From assembly GCA_965207585.1 (NCBI GenBank), contig CBDBMT010000003.1, forward strand, positions 2,542,001 through 2,606,000: 64,000 bases of DNA, given 5' to 3'. The notes below the pieces were generated by a model. It was not told where the DNA came from, made no database searches, and was given only the letters and a program-made list of their open reading frames with translations. The position numbers were made by a program, and so were the translations under genes. This stretch comes from Bin87 sp965207585 (GTDB lineage Bacteria > Chloroflexota > Dehalococcoidia > Lucifugimonadales > UBA3495). This document shows, one piece after another, positions 34,851 to 42,602 of the stretch (its first letter is position 1; each line of letters opens with the position of its first letter).

Positions 34851-35147
34851 ATGTCTTTCAACGGATTCGTGTTCAATCTCATCAATGACCTTAAAGTGAC
34901 GGTCAACATGGGCGGAGCCCGGAAACGCCCCGTTTCCTCCGCCGGACAAGTCGTGCGCGGCATGGTGGCGTGGGGTTTGATCGTATGTCTGGCCCTGATA
35001 CTCGCAGGGCTGGCGTTGGCCGGCGCAACCTCGGCCATCGAACACCCCGCGCTCAAATCAGTGATTTCAGGACTGATCGGGATGGGACTACTGCCCGGCA
35101 TGGTTCTGTTCTTCGTGTACGCCGCCATGAACGGAGGCGAACGATAG
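34851..35147 (+). CDS. small membrane protein with two helices
   Basis: 98 residues. GGAGG (34841-34845) is 5 nt before the ATG. The N-terminal 30 residues are soluble; then two helices, VAWGLIVCLALILAGLALAG and LIGMGLLPGMVLFFVYAAM, with a short loop between. The C-terminus is NGGER. It follows the copy A hairpin leader. No family recognised. Confidence 0.6.
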   Translation: MSFNGFVFNLINDLKVTVNMGGARKRPVSSAGQVVRGMVAWGLIVCLALILAGLALAGATSAIEHPALKSVISGLIGMGLLPGMVLFFVYAAMNGGER

Positions 35148-35160
35148 AATAGGCTTGCAA

Positions 35161-35208
35161 GAACATCCCCGCCGGCGAGAGTTTGACGACGCCACCGGCA
35201 GGGATGCA
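35161..35208 (+). promoter_or_regulatory. 48-nt hairpin leader, copy B
   Basis: Second copy of the element at 34791. Outer stem ATCCCcGCCGG/CCGGCaGGGAT (one mismatch) with loop GTTTGACGACG. It is followed within 3 nt by GGAGGAG of the gene at 35225. Confidence 0.6.
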
Positions 35209-35224
35209 GAGGAGGAGAGTGCTG

Positions 35225-35449
35225 ATGAACTACCTGTTTCGCCCTTGGTCGTTTTGGCTACTCGTGGCAACCCCTATCCTCGCGCTGATAGGGGTTGTGG
35301 CGTGGGTGGCGTCAAGCACCACCATCATCATCACCATTACCTTTACCTTTGAACCGACTACACGGAGTTGGGTTTTTCTGGCTCTGCTTCTTGCCTTGGC
35401 TGTGGTCGCTTTCGCCGGCGGTATGCGTCTGCAACAAGCAGGCCAATAG
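35225..35449 (+). CDS. small membrane protein with two helices
   Basis: 74 residues with GGAGGAG upstream. Helix 1 is FWLLVATPILALIGVVAWVA, then a Thr-rich strand-like stretch (STTIIITITFTFEPTT), and helix 2 is VFLALLLALAVVAFAGGM. It shares its leader hairpin with the gene at 34851 and has the same two-helix layout, though the sequences are not clearly related. Expression is probably controlled in the same way as that gene. Confidence 0.6.
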   Translation: MNYLFRPWSFWLLVATPILALIGVVAWVASSTTIIITITFTFEPTTRSWVFLALLLALAVVAFAGGMRLQQAGQ

Positions 35450-35573
35450 AAACCATGAAAATGACCCAGGCTAACAGCAGCCCTGAATACAGTAGCCAGT
35501 AGAGAGGATTGTCAACACCGCAGTCCATGATCTTCACATCATTTGCAGTCATGCCCTTGTACACGACCGCCAA
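35358..35573 (-). CDS. possible small membrane protein, antisense to the 3' end of the previous gene
   Basis: A 71-codon frame from TTG, or 64 codons from an internal ATG. It has one good helix (YWLLYSGLLLAWVIFMVSIG) followed by a basic tail (RRRKRPQPR). The overlap of 92 nt with the gene at 35225 and the lack of a clear ribosome site count against it. Listed because the membrane-helix plus basic-tail layout is coherent. Confidence 0.3.
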   Translation of the reverse strand: MAVVYKGMTANDVKIMDCGVDNPLYWLLYSGLLLAWVIFMVSIGLLVADAYRRRKRPQPRQEAEPEKPNSV

Positions 35574-35683
35574 GTTATGACAAGTCTATCACGGGCCTCC
35601 GCCGTCGCAAGGCACCAGAGGGCAGCGGGAATATCGAAACCGAAAGCGCGACTGCCTTCAAAACCAGGGAGGGTTGAACGAAT

Positions 35684-36079
35684 ATGAACAAGAGACACCG
35701 GATAGCGGTCGCGGTCGGCCTGTCCCCGCTCATCCTCGCGCTGCTGGTATCCCTGGCGACAATTCAGGGATCGACGTTGACCCACGGCACGGAATTGCAA
35801 GCCTATCTGATCCAACACCGGGAGCATATCTCCCAATCTCTCATCGTGTCATCCCTGTTGGTGGCGGTGTTCTGCTCTACTCTGCGCTCCAGAATAGTAG
35901 CCCTGCTTGGCGGTTCCCAAGCAGCGTTGACCCTGGCCGCGCTCGTCTTGCCACACCACAATATGGGGCCAGTCGAGATTCTTCCCTACATCGCAATAAC
36001 CGTCCTTCCGGTGGCGGTTCTATTGGCTCTTCTCCGCAAGGACATCGAAACCGAGTCTGACGAAGGGGAGACCGACTGA
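35684..36079 (+). CDS. membrane protein of unknown function
   Basis: 131 residues with four likely helices: VAVGLSPLILALLVSLATI, SLIVSSLLVAVFCSTL, ALLGGSQAALTLAALVL and LPYIAITVLPVAVLLALL. The charged C-terminal tail is RKDIETESDEGETD. GGGAGGG (35667-35673) is 10 nt before the ATG. The gene is followed by a perfect terminator hairpin at 36089. The 110 nt between 35573 and 35684 holds no feature beyond the ribosome site. Confidence 0.55.
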   Translation: MNKRHRIAVAVGLSPLILALLVSLATIQGSTLTHGTELQAYLIQHREHISQSLIVSSLLVAVFCSTLRSRIVALLGGSQAALTLAALVLPHHNMGPVEILPYIAITVLPVAVLLALLRKDIETESDEGETD

Positions 36080-36088
36080 TTGAGAACG

Positions 36089-36111
36089 GGGGCGGGTTCA
36101 GAACCCGCCCC
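36089..36111. terminator. bidirectional terminator hairpin
   Basis: GGGGCGGGTTC (36089-36099) and its exact complement (36101-36111), closing on a few bases. It lies between a plus-strand and a minus-strand gene end. It shares its core with 34746-34777. Confidence 0.7.
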
Positions 36112-36132
36112 TGTCATGGCGTTTTGTGAGCG

Positions 36133-36678
36133 TCACTCCAGCAGGTGATTGATGATCCACCATGCGGCCAGCGGCCCGCCGACCGCCAGCCCCACCGCAA
36201 CGATGCCCTTCATCACCCATGCCGCCGTCTTTCGTGCGACCAGCCGGCGATATTGAATCACCAGCAACGAGCTCCGCAGTAGAAACACCTGCCAACCGGC
36301 CCAAGGCGGACGGTCGCGGTGGCTGGCCCATTGGAGTTGCGCCCCGCGTGAGGTTATGGCAATTGTGCTGAACAGCCATTCCCCCTGGTGCCGCTCGACA
36401 GTCGGCAGGACCGCGCCGGGGATTTCCGGCGGCGTCTGGAATCCCACCATGAAGTGCCTGCTGGGAACATCCGCGCTTTCGTATCTGGCAATCCACTCCG
36501 GCGGTGGCGCGGCGACCCAATCGCGCACGGTGGTTGACCCTGGAGGATGCTGATACCGGGATATTGGGTACGGGCGGATCCGCCGGATAAAGACGGGGGC
36601 GCCTTTGGCCGGTCGCCCATGCCGCAGCATCGTCTCCAGCGTGGACGCTATGGCTGTCCAGTTGACCCCCATGCTCAT
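36133..36678 (-). CDS. uncharacterised tail-anchored protein
   Basis: 181 residues. The body is soluble and Arg/Pro-rich, ending in one hydrophobic helix (WVMKGIVAVGLAVGGPLAAW, then WIINHLLE) that could anchor it to the membrane by its C-terminus. No domain recognised. It is downstream of the 69-residue gene at 36739 on the same strand (60-nt gap). Convergent with the gene at 35684. Confidence 0.5.
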   Translation of the reverse strand: MSMGVNWTAIASTLETMLRHGRPAKGAPVFIRRIRPYPISRYQHPPGSTTVRDWVAAPPPEWIARYESADVPSRHFMVGFQTPPEIPGAVLPTVERHQGEWLFSTIAITSRGAQLQWASHRDRPPWAGWQVFLLRSSLLVIQYRRLVARKTAAWVMKGIVAVGLAVGGPLAAWWIINHLLE

Positions 36679-36738
36679 GCCCTCAACCGTGATCTCGCGT
36701 TCACACTGCCATCTTCGAGTTGGTCAAATGGTATCCCA

Positions 36739-36948
36739 CTATCGCGGGACGTCTATGTTATAGAATGCCGCGATTTCGTCTGCCGCTTCATCACTGATAG
36801 GGGCAGCGTTGTTGGTGTCGCACTCGGTGACAAAGTCTCTTCCATCTGGCCCCCTTAACCGGATTTTCACGTTTCCCCTCCCATCATATTCGACCACTTC
36901 GGCTATGATGAGAGCCCACGGGTATTGTGTTCCTTTGTCAGTGGTCAA
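36739..36948 (-). CDS. small uncharacterised protein
   Basis: 69 residues from a TTG start placed 6 nt after a perfect AGGAGG. The sequence WALIIAEVVEYDGRGNVKIR, then LRGPDGRDFVTECDT looks like a small beta-barrel domain, with a C-terminal acidic helix (DEAADEIAAFYNI). The same frame stays open far upstream through the M24 gene, but that part has no coding character. It begins a probable two-gene unit with 36133. Confidence 0.55.
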   Translation of the reverse strand: MTTDKGTQYPWALIIAEVVEYDGRGNVKIRLRGPDGRDFVTECDTNNAAPISDEAADEIAAFYNIDVPR

Positions 36949-37034
36949 TGTTGACCTCCTTCGGTTGGGGACAATGTAACGCTCCTCCCCCAACGGATTG
37001 AAACGTCGGGGGCGATTGTCGGGTTTGTCAACCC

Positions 37035-37050
37035 GTTTTGCAAGCGTCTC
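37035..37050 (-). repeat. inverted distal copy of the GAGACGCTTGCAAAAC word
   Basis: Exact 16-bp match, opposite orientation, to 25764-25779. It lies 8 nt past the stop of the M24-like gene, at the right edge of the accessory region. A small CGGGTT/AACCCG hairpin with TTTT (37020-37039) abuts it. Confidence 0.5.
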
Positions 37051-37058
37051 ACCCCCAC

Positions 37059-38195
37059 CTACCCCGCCACCAGCATCTCGTCCGTCCCCATCAGAGGCGA
37101 CAGCAGCCGGGGCGCGCCGTCGGTGACCAGCACCATGTCCTGCAGGTGCCAGCAGGGGCCAATGTGCGGCTCCAGGGCCACCACCATGCCCTCCTCCAGG
37201 ACCCGCTCGCTGGACGGCACCATGTACGGCTCCTGCTGGTGCCACCATGCGCCGACGCCGTGGCCGGCCAGGGCCACGTTGCCCTCGAAGCCGGCCTCGT
37301 GGAAGGCGTCGTTGGCGAAGTGGTAGATGTCCGCCGTCCGTGCGCCGGGGACGCACCGGTCGATGGTGCCCCGGTAGATGTCCAGCACGACCCGGTAGGT
37401 TGCCTTCTGCTCGTCTGAGGGTGCGCCCACGCAGACGGTGCGCGACTGGTGACCGGGGTAGCCGTTGAGGTAGGCGACGTAGTCGTTGCGGATGATGTCG
37501 CCGGACTCGAATGCCAGGTCGCTCTCGCCGCCGTAGCCCACCGTGTTGCGGCTGGAGTTCAGGATGCCGTGGACCCAGTTGGCGCCCCGCCGCAGGCAAC
37601 TCTCGACGATGCGGCTGTGCACCAGCCGTTCCGTGTCGCCGGGCCGCACCGTGGGCAGCACCTCCAGGTAGGCCTCGTCCAGCAGTCTGGCGCCGGCTTC
37701 CAGGGCCGCGACCTCCTCGGGGGTCTTGATCCAGCGCACCCGGTCCATCAGCTCGGTGCTGTCCACGAGGCGCGCCCGGGGCAGCAGCCGGCCGATCTCC
37801 TCCCAGCGGTTGGCGCTGATGTAGCTCTTCTCGAAACCGATGGTTTCCTCGGCCAGCCCCAAGTTCCGCAGCACGTCGGCGGCTCGTTCATAGGGCGACT
37901 CGGCGTAGTCGTCCACCACCTCGATGCGTTCCAGCCACGAGTCGCGGCGCGCCAGCGGCGCGGCGTAGGAGTTGAGCACCATCACTGGCTCGCCCGTGCG
38001 CGGCCACACCAGCAGCACCTCCCGGGGCGAGTCGGGAAACTCCAGGTGCCGCGCCAGCGTCCCGGGATAGGCGAACCCTGCCAGGTAGGTGAAGTTCTTG
38101 CCCGAGCGGGCGACAACGGCGGAAACGCCCTCTGCATCCATCAGCCGGTGCAGCCGCTCCACGTTGGCGATTATCTTGCCGAAGGCGTTGGCCAT
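37059..38195 (-). CDS. M24 family (creatinase/aminopeptidase P-like) protein with altered metal ligands
   Basis: 378 residues in the pita-bread fold order: creatinase N-domain (1-160), then catalytic domain. Ligand positions as in aminopeptidase P are Asp238 (IIRNDYVAY), position 249 (GYPGHQSRT), His312 (GHGVG), Glu342 (LEPHIG) and position 352 (HLQDMVLV). Normally 249 is Asp and 352 is Glu; here they are His and Gln. Two of five metal ligands are therefore changed, so a dinuclear metallopeptidase is doubtful and a creatinase-like or mononuclear hydrolase is more likely. Last gene of the CaiB-thiolase-DUF35 operon (57-nt gap), which suggests a role on a C-N bond in the same pathway. Confidence 0.85.
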   Translation of the reverse strand: MANAFGKIIANVERLHRLMDAEGVSAVVARSGKNFTYLAGFAYPGTLARHLEFPDSPREVLLVWPRTGEPVMVLNSYAAPLARRDSWLERIEVVDDYAESPYERAADVLRNLGLAEETIGFEKSYISANRWEEIGRLLPRARLVDSTELMDRVRWIKTPEEVAALEAGARLLDEAYLEVLPTVRPGDTERLVHSRIVESCLRRGANWVHGILNSSRNTVGYGGESDLAFESGDIIRNDYVAYLNGYPGHQSRTVCVGAPSDEQKATYRVVLDIYRGTIDRCVPGARTADIYHFANDAFHEAGFEGNVALAGHGVGAWWHQQEPYMVPSSERVLEEGMVVALEPHIGPCWHLQDMVLVTDGAPRLLSPLMGTDEMLVAG

Positions 38196-38252
38196 GACGC
38201 TGATTCTCCTTGGAAACGGTTATCGTGATTCCGTGCCGCCCGGGCCGGCAGC

Positions 38253-38744
38253 CTATTGCTCCGTAGCCGGCAGGAACACCGGCAGCGCCACGTCGGGATC
38301 ATCCACCGCCGGCACGAATGCCACCTGCACCGGCATGTCGATGGCGATGTCCTCCGGCGCGACCCGCAGGACGTTGCTGCAAATCCGGAGGCCGTCCTGC
38401 TCCACCAGCTCGATCATGCAGATGTTGTAGGGCGTCTGCTCCTTTTCCCGGATCGCCGGGTGCACCGGGTGGCGCACGATCACGAAGGAGTAGACGAACC
38501 CCCGCCCGCTCACCGGGGTCCAGTCGTACGCCAGCGACGAGCATTCGGGACACATCGGCGTCGGCAGATGCCGGAACCGTCCGCAGTCCGCGCACCGCTG
38601 GATCCGCAGTTCGCCGGCTTTCGTCCCTTCCCAGAACCCCCGCTCGTAATCCGGTACCCGTTCCAGGTCCGGCAGCGGCACGCCCTCCAGGGGCTTCGTC
38701 ATCACCGGCGACTTCGTGGCAACTTGCTCCGTTTGCTGGGTCAT
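38253..38744 (-). CDS. DUF35 OB-fold/zinc-ribbon protein, partner of the thiolase-like protein
   Basis: 163 residues. Rubredoxin-like zinc ribbon CADCGRFRHLPTPMCPEC (Cys pairs about 51/54 and 65/68) followed by an OB fold (GRGFVYSFVIVRHPVHPAI, then PYNICMIELVE). DUF35 proteins bind acyl-CoA and form complexes with thiolase-like lipid-transfer proteins. The Ltp2-ChsH2 retro-aldolase of steroid side-chain degradation is the known model. It follows the thiolase-like gene by 12 nt, as expected for complex partners. Confidence 0.88.
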   Translation of the reverse strand: MTQQTEQVATKSPVMTKPLEGVPLPDLERVPDYERGFWEGTKAGELRIQRCADCGRFRHLPTPMCPECSSLAYDWTPVSGRGFVYSFVIVRHPVHPAIREKEQTPYNICMIELVEQDGLRICSNVLRVAPEDIAIDMPVQVAFVPAVDDPDVALPVFLPATEQ

Positions 38745-38756
38745 TGCAGTTCCTCG

Positions 38757-39950
38757 CTATCCCCGGCGAATGATCACGGCCCCGCTCAGTTGCGCCACGC
38801 TGCTGCAGGACAGGACACGGTCGATGGTTTTGTGGGGCGGCTGGGCGGTGGATGTGCCCCGGATCAGCCGAACCGCCTCCTGCACGTGGGTCAGGCCGTG
38901 GATGTAGGCCTCGGAGTGGTTGCCGCCGTGGGTGTTGACGGGCAGCATCCCGTCGAACCGGATGTTGGCGCCGCCGTCGACAAAATCTTTGGCCTCGCCC
39001 CGGGGCACAAACCCGTAGGTTTCCAGGTTGATGAGGCAGAACGGGGTGAAGTGGTCGTAGAACATCATCGCGTCCATGTCCGCCGCGCTCAGCCGGGCCC
39101 GCGCCCATAGATCCCGCGCCGTGTGCTCCGATTCCGCCACGGCCAGGTCAGGACGGTAGACGATGCCGTCGTTGCGCGGACCCGCACCCTGCGCCGCCGC
39201 CTCGACCAGGGTCAGCGTGTCGGAGTGGCGCAATCCCCGGGCGCGCTCCGGCGTCGTGAGCACCACGGCGGCCGCGCCATCGTTCTCCTGGCAGAAGTCC
39301 AGCACGTGCAGCGGGTCCACCACCATGCGAGAGTTCTGGTGGTCGTCGATGGTGATGGGCTCCCGGCGCAAAGCGCGGGGGTTCCGCGAGGCATGCTCCC
39401 GCAGGGTCACGGCAACCCAGCCGAAGTGGCGGCTGGTGGCCCCGTACTGGTGCATGTAGCGCCGCACGAACATGCCGAAACGGTGGGCCGGCGCCATACT
39501 GCCCCAGGGAACGGCGAAGCTATCCGCCCCGCCGGGTATGCTTTCCGGCCCCCGGGCGCGACCCAGGCGCACGCCGGAGCGCAGGTTGGCGGCGCGGAAG
39601 CACACCACGTAATTGGCGTAGCCGGCGGCGATGGCCGCCGCCGCGTGTCCCACCGTCGCATTGCCCGCGCCGCCGCCGTAGGAGACCGATTCCCAGTGGC
39701 GCAGGTTCTTGATGCCCAACGACTGCGTCAGCAGAGTCTCGTGGTTCGACTCCATATCGTATCGGATCAGGCCGTCGATGTCCTGCGGCGCGATGCCAGC
39801 GTCGTCGCAGGCGGCCTTGATCGCCTCCGAGGCCAGCTGCAACTCGCTGCGGCCCGAGTCCCACGAGAACTCCGTCTCCCCGATGCCGACGATGGCGGCC
39901 TTGTCCCGTATGCCGTTGGTGTCCGCGGGAATTATGTTGGGCGACGTCAC
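38757..39950 (-). CDS. thiolase-like protein (lipid-transfer/aldolase type)
   Basis: 397 residues of thiolase fold: AAIVGIGETEFSWDSGRSEL at the start, HWESVSYGGGAGNATVGHAA in the N-terminal half and NTHGGNHSEAYIHGLTHV near the end. The nucleophilic Cys of true thiolases, expected around residues 91-96, is replaced by glycines, while the GGNHSE region keeps its His. This is the pattern of non-condensing Ltp-type proteins that act as retro-aldolases with a DUF35 partner, which is encoded next. Only 3 nt separate it from the CaiB fusion. Confidence 0.88.
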   Translation of the reverse strand: MTSPNIIPADTNGIRDKAAIVGIGETEFSWDSGRSELQLASEAIKAACDDAGIAPQDIDGLIRYDMESNHETLLTQSLGIKNLRHWESVSYGGGAGNATVGHAAAAIAAGYANYVVCFRAANLRSGVRLGRARGPESIPGGADSFAVPWGSMAPAHRFGMFVRRYMHQYGATSRHFGWVAVTLREHASRNPRALRREPITIDDHQNSRMVVDPLHVLDFCQENDGAAAVVLTTPERARGLRHSDTLTLVEAAAQGAGPRNDGIVYRPDLAVAESEHTARDLWARARLSAADMDAMMFYDHFTPFCLINLETYGFVPRGEAKDFVDGGANIRFDGMLPVNTHGGNHSEAYIHGLTHVQEAVRLIRGTSTAQPPHKTIDRVLSCSSVAQLSGAVIIRRG

Positions 39951-39953
39951 CGG

Positions 39954-42380
39954 CTATTCCTCCTCCCAGAACACAACCTTGCGCTGTTGCAGGTCGTGGA
40001 TCTGCTCGTCGGTGTACCCCAGTTCCCGGAGGATGGGCCGGGTCTGCTGCCCCTTCAGCGGTCCCGGGCCGACCCGACCCGGAGTAGCGGAGAAGTCGAC
40101 CACCGGAGAGTACCGCCAGAACTCGCCGTAGCGCGGCGCCTCCACCTGGGTGAGCAGGCCGTTCTCGCGCACGTGAGGGTCTTCGTTGAAGAAGAAGTAC
40201 ATCCCCCGGTCCTCGGCCTTGACGCACATCACATCGGCGGCGGTGAGCAGCCGCTCCCAATGGAGCGGCTCCTCTGCGGCGAAGACCCCGGCCAACTCGT
40301 CGGCCAGCGCATCGTCGTGCTCCTCCCGCATCGCGGGACTTGCGAACCGGGGATCATCCAGCAGATCCGGCCGGTCTGTGGTGCGGCACAATGCTTCCCA
40401 CTCGTCCTCGAACGGACACGCCAGGAACACCCAGCCGGTCTTCGCCCGGTACAGCCGGTACAGCGCGTGCAGCCCGTACCCGTCCCGGTCCGGCAGCGGC
40501 CGCGCTTGCTTGCCCTCATGCCAGTAGAAGTCGTCGATGTTGGCGTAGGCGTTGGCCGCAATCATCGTCGACTCGACGTACTGCGCCTTGCAGGTGCGCT
40601 CGCGGGCATAGAGGCCGAGCAGCAGGCCCACGGCGTTGACCATGGCGGTGTTGTGATCGGCGGTGCCGTCGTTGGCTCGCTTGAGCTGCTTGGATACGGC
40701 GGCGATCTCATCGATGGACATGGCCTGATCCGGCGGCGGGAAAGCGTCGCGGCCCATCTGCGCCACGCCGCCTCCGGAGACTGCGCCGGCGATGGGCGCC
40801 ATAGACGGTCGGTGGGAGTAGGGGCCGGTGGAGCCGTACCCGCCGGCATAGAGGTACACCAGGTTGGGGTTGATCTCCGCCAGTTGCTCGTAGCCGATGC
40901 CCGTGCGCTCCGGGGCGCCGGGGCGCATGCTGTGCAGCAGCAGGTCAGCCCTGGACGCCAGCTTGCCCATGATCTCCTGGCCCTCCGGCGTCTTGAGATC
41001 CAGGCAGATGTCCTCCGAGCCGGCCATGGTGCGGTGCGCTGACATGGGCATGCCTTGCCGCCCCCAGTCGCCGCCTGGCGCCTCGATGCGGATCACTCGC
41101 GCGCCCAGCTCGGCCACCAGGGCACATCCCAATGGGCCGTTGATGACCGTACCCAGGTCCAGCAGGGTTATGCCTTCCAGGGCGTGTTTCGGCATGGGTG
41201 CATTCTTGCAGTTGGAACGCTCGACGGCGCCGCTCGCCACTCGCGCCAGCACCTCCGCCGTGTGCTGGCCCAACGCTGGAGCCGGCCCCTGCGTCCGGCC
41301 CGGCGTGCCGCTCATGCTCACCATCGGGCCCAGTTGTCGCGTGTCACCCACGCCCGGCACGTGCACGTCCTGGACGTTGCCGTTGTGCGCGATCTGCGGG
41401 TGATCCAGGGCCTGCTCGGAGGTCAGGTAGGGCTCGGCGGCGACGTTGCCGGCCTCGCCCAGGAATATGTCCATCCACTCCTGCAGGGTCTTTTCCTGCA
41501 CCTTCTCCAGCATGATGCGTTCCAGGGCGGCCACTGCGTCCTGATCCAGGAAGGGTGCGCGCTCGAATCGCGGGTCCTCGTAGATGAAGTCCATGTCCAG
41601 CCAGTGCATCATGGACCGGAACAGCCGCTCCACCACGTTGCCCAGCTGGATCCATTGGCCGTCCCTGGTGCGGGCGGGCAGGTAGCCCGTGGGGTTGGGC
41701 CGACCGATGCCGACCCTGGGGTCCGGCGGGTAGGTGTCGGGCAGGTTCTCGATCATCTGGCCGTACACCCAGGACACGTGATCGTAGGTAGTCACGGCCT
41801 TCAGCATGCTGGTCTCCACCCGCTGGCCCAGGCCGGTCTTTTCCCGCACGTACAGGGCCGACGTGATGCCGCGAACCAGCGCCGTGGCCGCCGCGTGACA
41901 GACCCCCTGCACCACCACGTAGTTGGGGCCTTCCCTGGGGTTCTGCTCGGCGAACATCATCATCCGCCCGCTCTTGGCGGCCACCACCCCGTCGTAACCC
42001 TTGTAGTTGGCGTACGGCCCGTCGGGTCCGAACCCGGTCAGCCTGGCATGAACCAGGCCGGGATTGCCGTCACGCAGGCTCTCGTAGTCGATCCCCAGCC
42101 GCTGGGCGACACCCGGCCGAAAGTTTTCGATTACCACGTCTGACAGCCGCACCAGCTTCTGCGCGTCTTGCCGTCCCTCATCCGTCTTCAAGTCCAGGAC
42201 GACGCTCTTCTTGCCGCGATTCCACTGAATGGAGCCTGGAGCATCCCGGAACTTTTCGCCGCCCGGAGGCTCGACCTTGATGACCTCCGCGCCGAAGTCG
42301 GACATCACCATGGTGGCCACGCCGCCGGCCCGACCGCTGGTGAAATCCAGGACGGTGATCCCATCAAAGACCTGAGCCAT
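39954..42380 (-). CDS. tandem-fused CaiB/BaiF family CoA-transferase
   Basis: 808 residues containing two complete class III CoA-transferase domains. Domain 1 (1 to about 385) starts FDGITVLDFTSGRAGGVATM with VIKVEPPGGEKFRD and VVIENFRPGVAQRLGIDYES. Domain 2 (from about 393) starts LEGITLLDLGTVINGPLGCA with VIRIEAPGGDWGRQG and LLLHSMRPGAPERTGIGYEQ. Usual CaiB/BaiF proteins have about 400 residues and form interlocked dimers, so the fusion may fold as an internal pseudo-dimer. The ATG at 42380 follows an AGGGGG ribosome site; ATG 42416 is less likely. It would activate an organic acid as its CoA ester for the thiolase/DUF35 pair downstream. Confidence 0.92.
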   Translation of the reverse strand: MAQVFDGITVLDFTSGRAGGVATMVMSDFGAEVIKVEPPGGEKFRDAPGSIQWNRGKKSVVLDLKTDEGRQDAQKLVRLSDVVIENFRPGVAQRLGIDYESLRDGNPGLVHARLTGFGPDGPYANYKGYDGVVAAKSGRMMMFAEQNPREGPNYVVVQGVCHAAATALVRGITSALYVREKTGLGQRVETSMLKAVTTYDHVSWVYGQMIENLPDTYPPDPRVGIGRPNPTGYLPARTRDGQWIQLGNVVERLFRSMMHWLDMDFIYEDPRFERAPFLDQDAVAALERIMLEKVQEKTLQEWMDIFLGEAGNVAAEPYLTSEQALDHPQIAHNGNVQDVHVPGVGDTRQLGPMVSMSGTPGRTQGPAPALGQHTAEVLARVASGAVERSNCKNAPMPKHALEGITLLDLGTVINGPLGCALVAELGARVIRIEAPGGDWGRQGMPMSAHRTMAGSEDICLDLKTPEGQEIMGKLASRADLLLHSMRPGAPERTGIGYEQLAEINPNLVYLYAGGYGSTGPYSHRPSMAPIAGAVSGGGVAQMGRDAFPPPDQAMSIDEIAAVSKQLKRANDGTADHNTAMVNAVGLLLGLYARERTCKAQYVESTMIAANAYANIDDFYWHEGKQARPLPDRDGYGLHALYRLYRAKTGWVFLACPFEDEWEALCRTTDRPDLLDDPRFASPAMREEHDDALADELAGVFAAEEPLHWERLLTAADVMCVKAEDRGMYFFFNEDPHVRENGLLTQVEAPRYGEFWRYSPVVDFSATPGRVGPGPLKGQQTRPILRELGYTDEQIHDLQQRKVVFWEEE

Positions 42381-42509
42381 CGCGCCCCCTTGCAGTTCGT
42401 TGGTCTGTGGCACCATGGTACGGCGTTTTCACCGCCGGCGCCATCCGCAGCACCGGCGCCGCAAAGTGGATGTGCAATCAAGCGCACGGCTCTACTCCAC
42501 GACGATTCG

Positions 42510-42538
42510 TTGACGGGCCTAACCGCGCTGTTTACACT
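42510..42538 (+). promoter_or_regulatory. promoter of the deacetylase pair
   Basis: TTGACG (42510-42515), 17-nt spacer, TACACT (42533-42538), 65 nt before the first deacetylase gene. Confidence 0.5.
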
Positions 42539-42602
42539 GCCGGCACTGCATCGGATCGTCCGCGTGATTGCTAAGGTCCCATAATCAGGAGAGGTGTTTG
42601 TC

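Noticed and set aside
36739..37599. A 286-codon minus-strand protein
   Set aside because: Only the last 69 codons are supported, with a perfect ribosome site and TTG start at 36948. The rest is an out-of-frame reading of the M24 gene.
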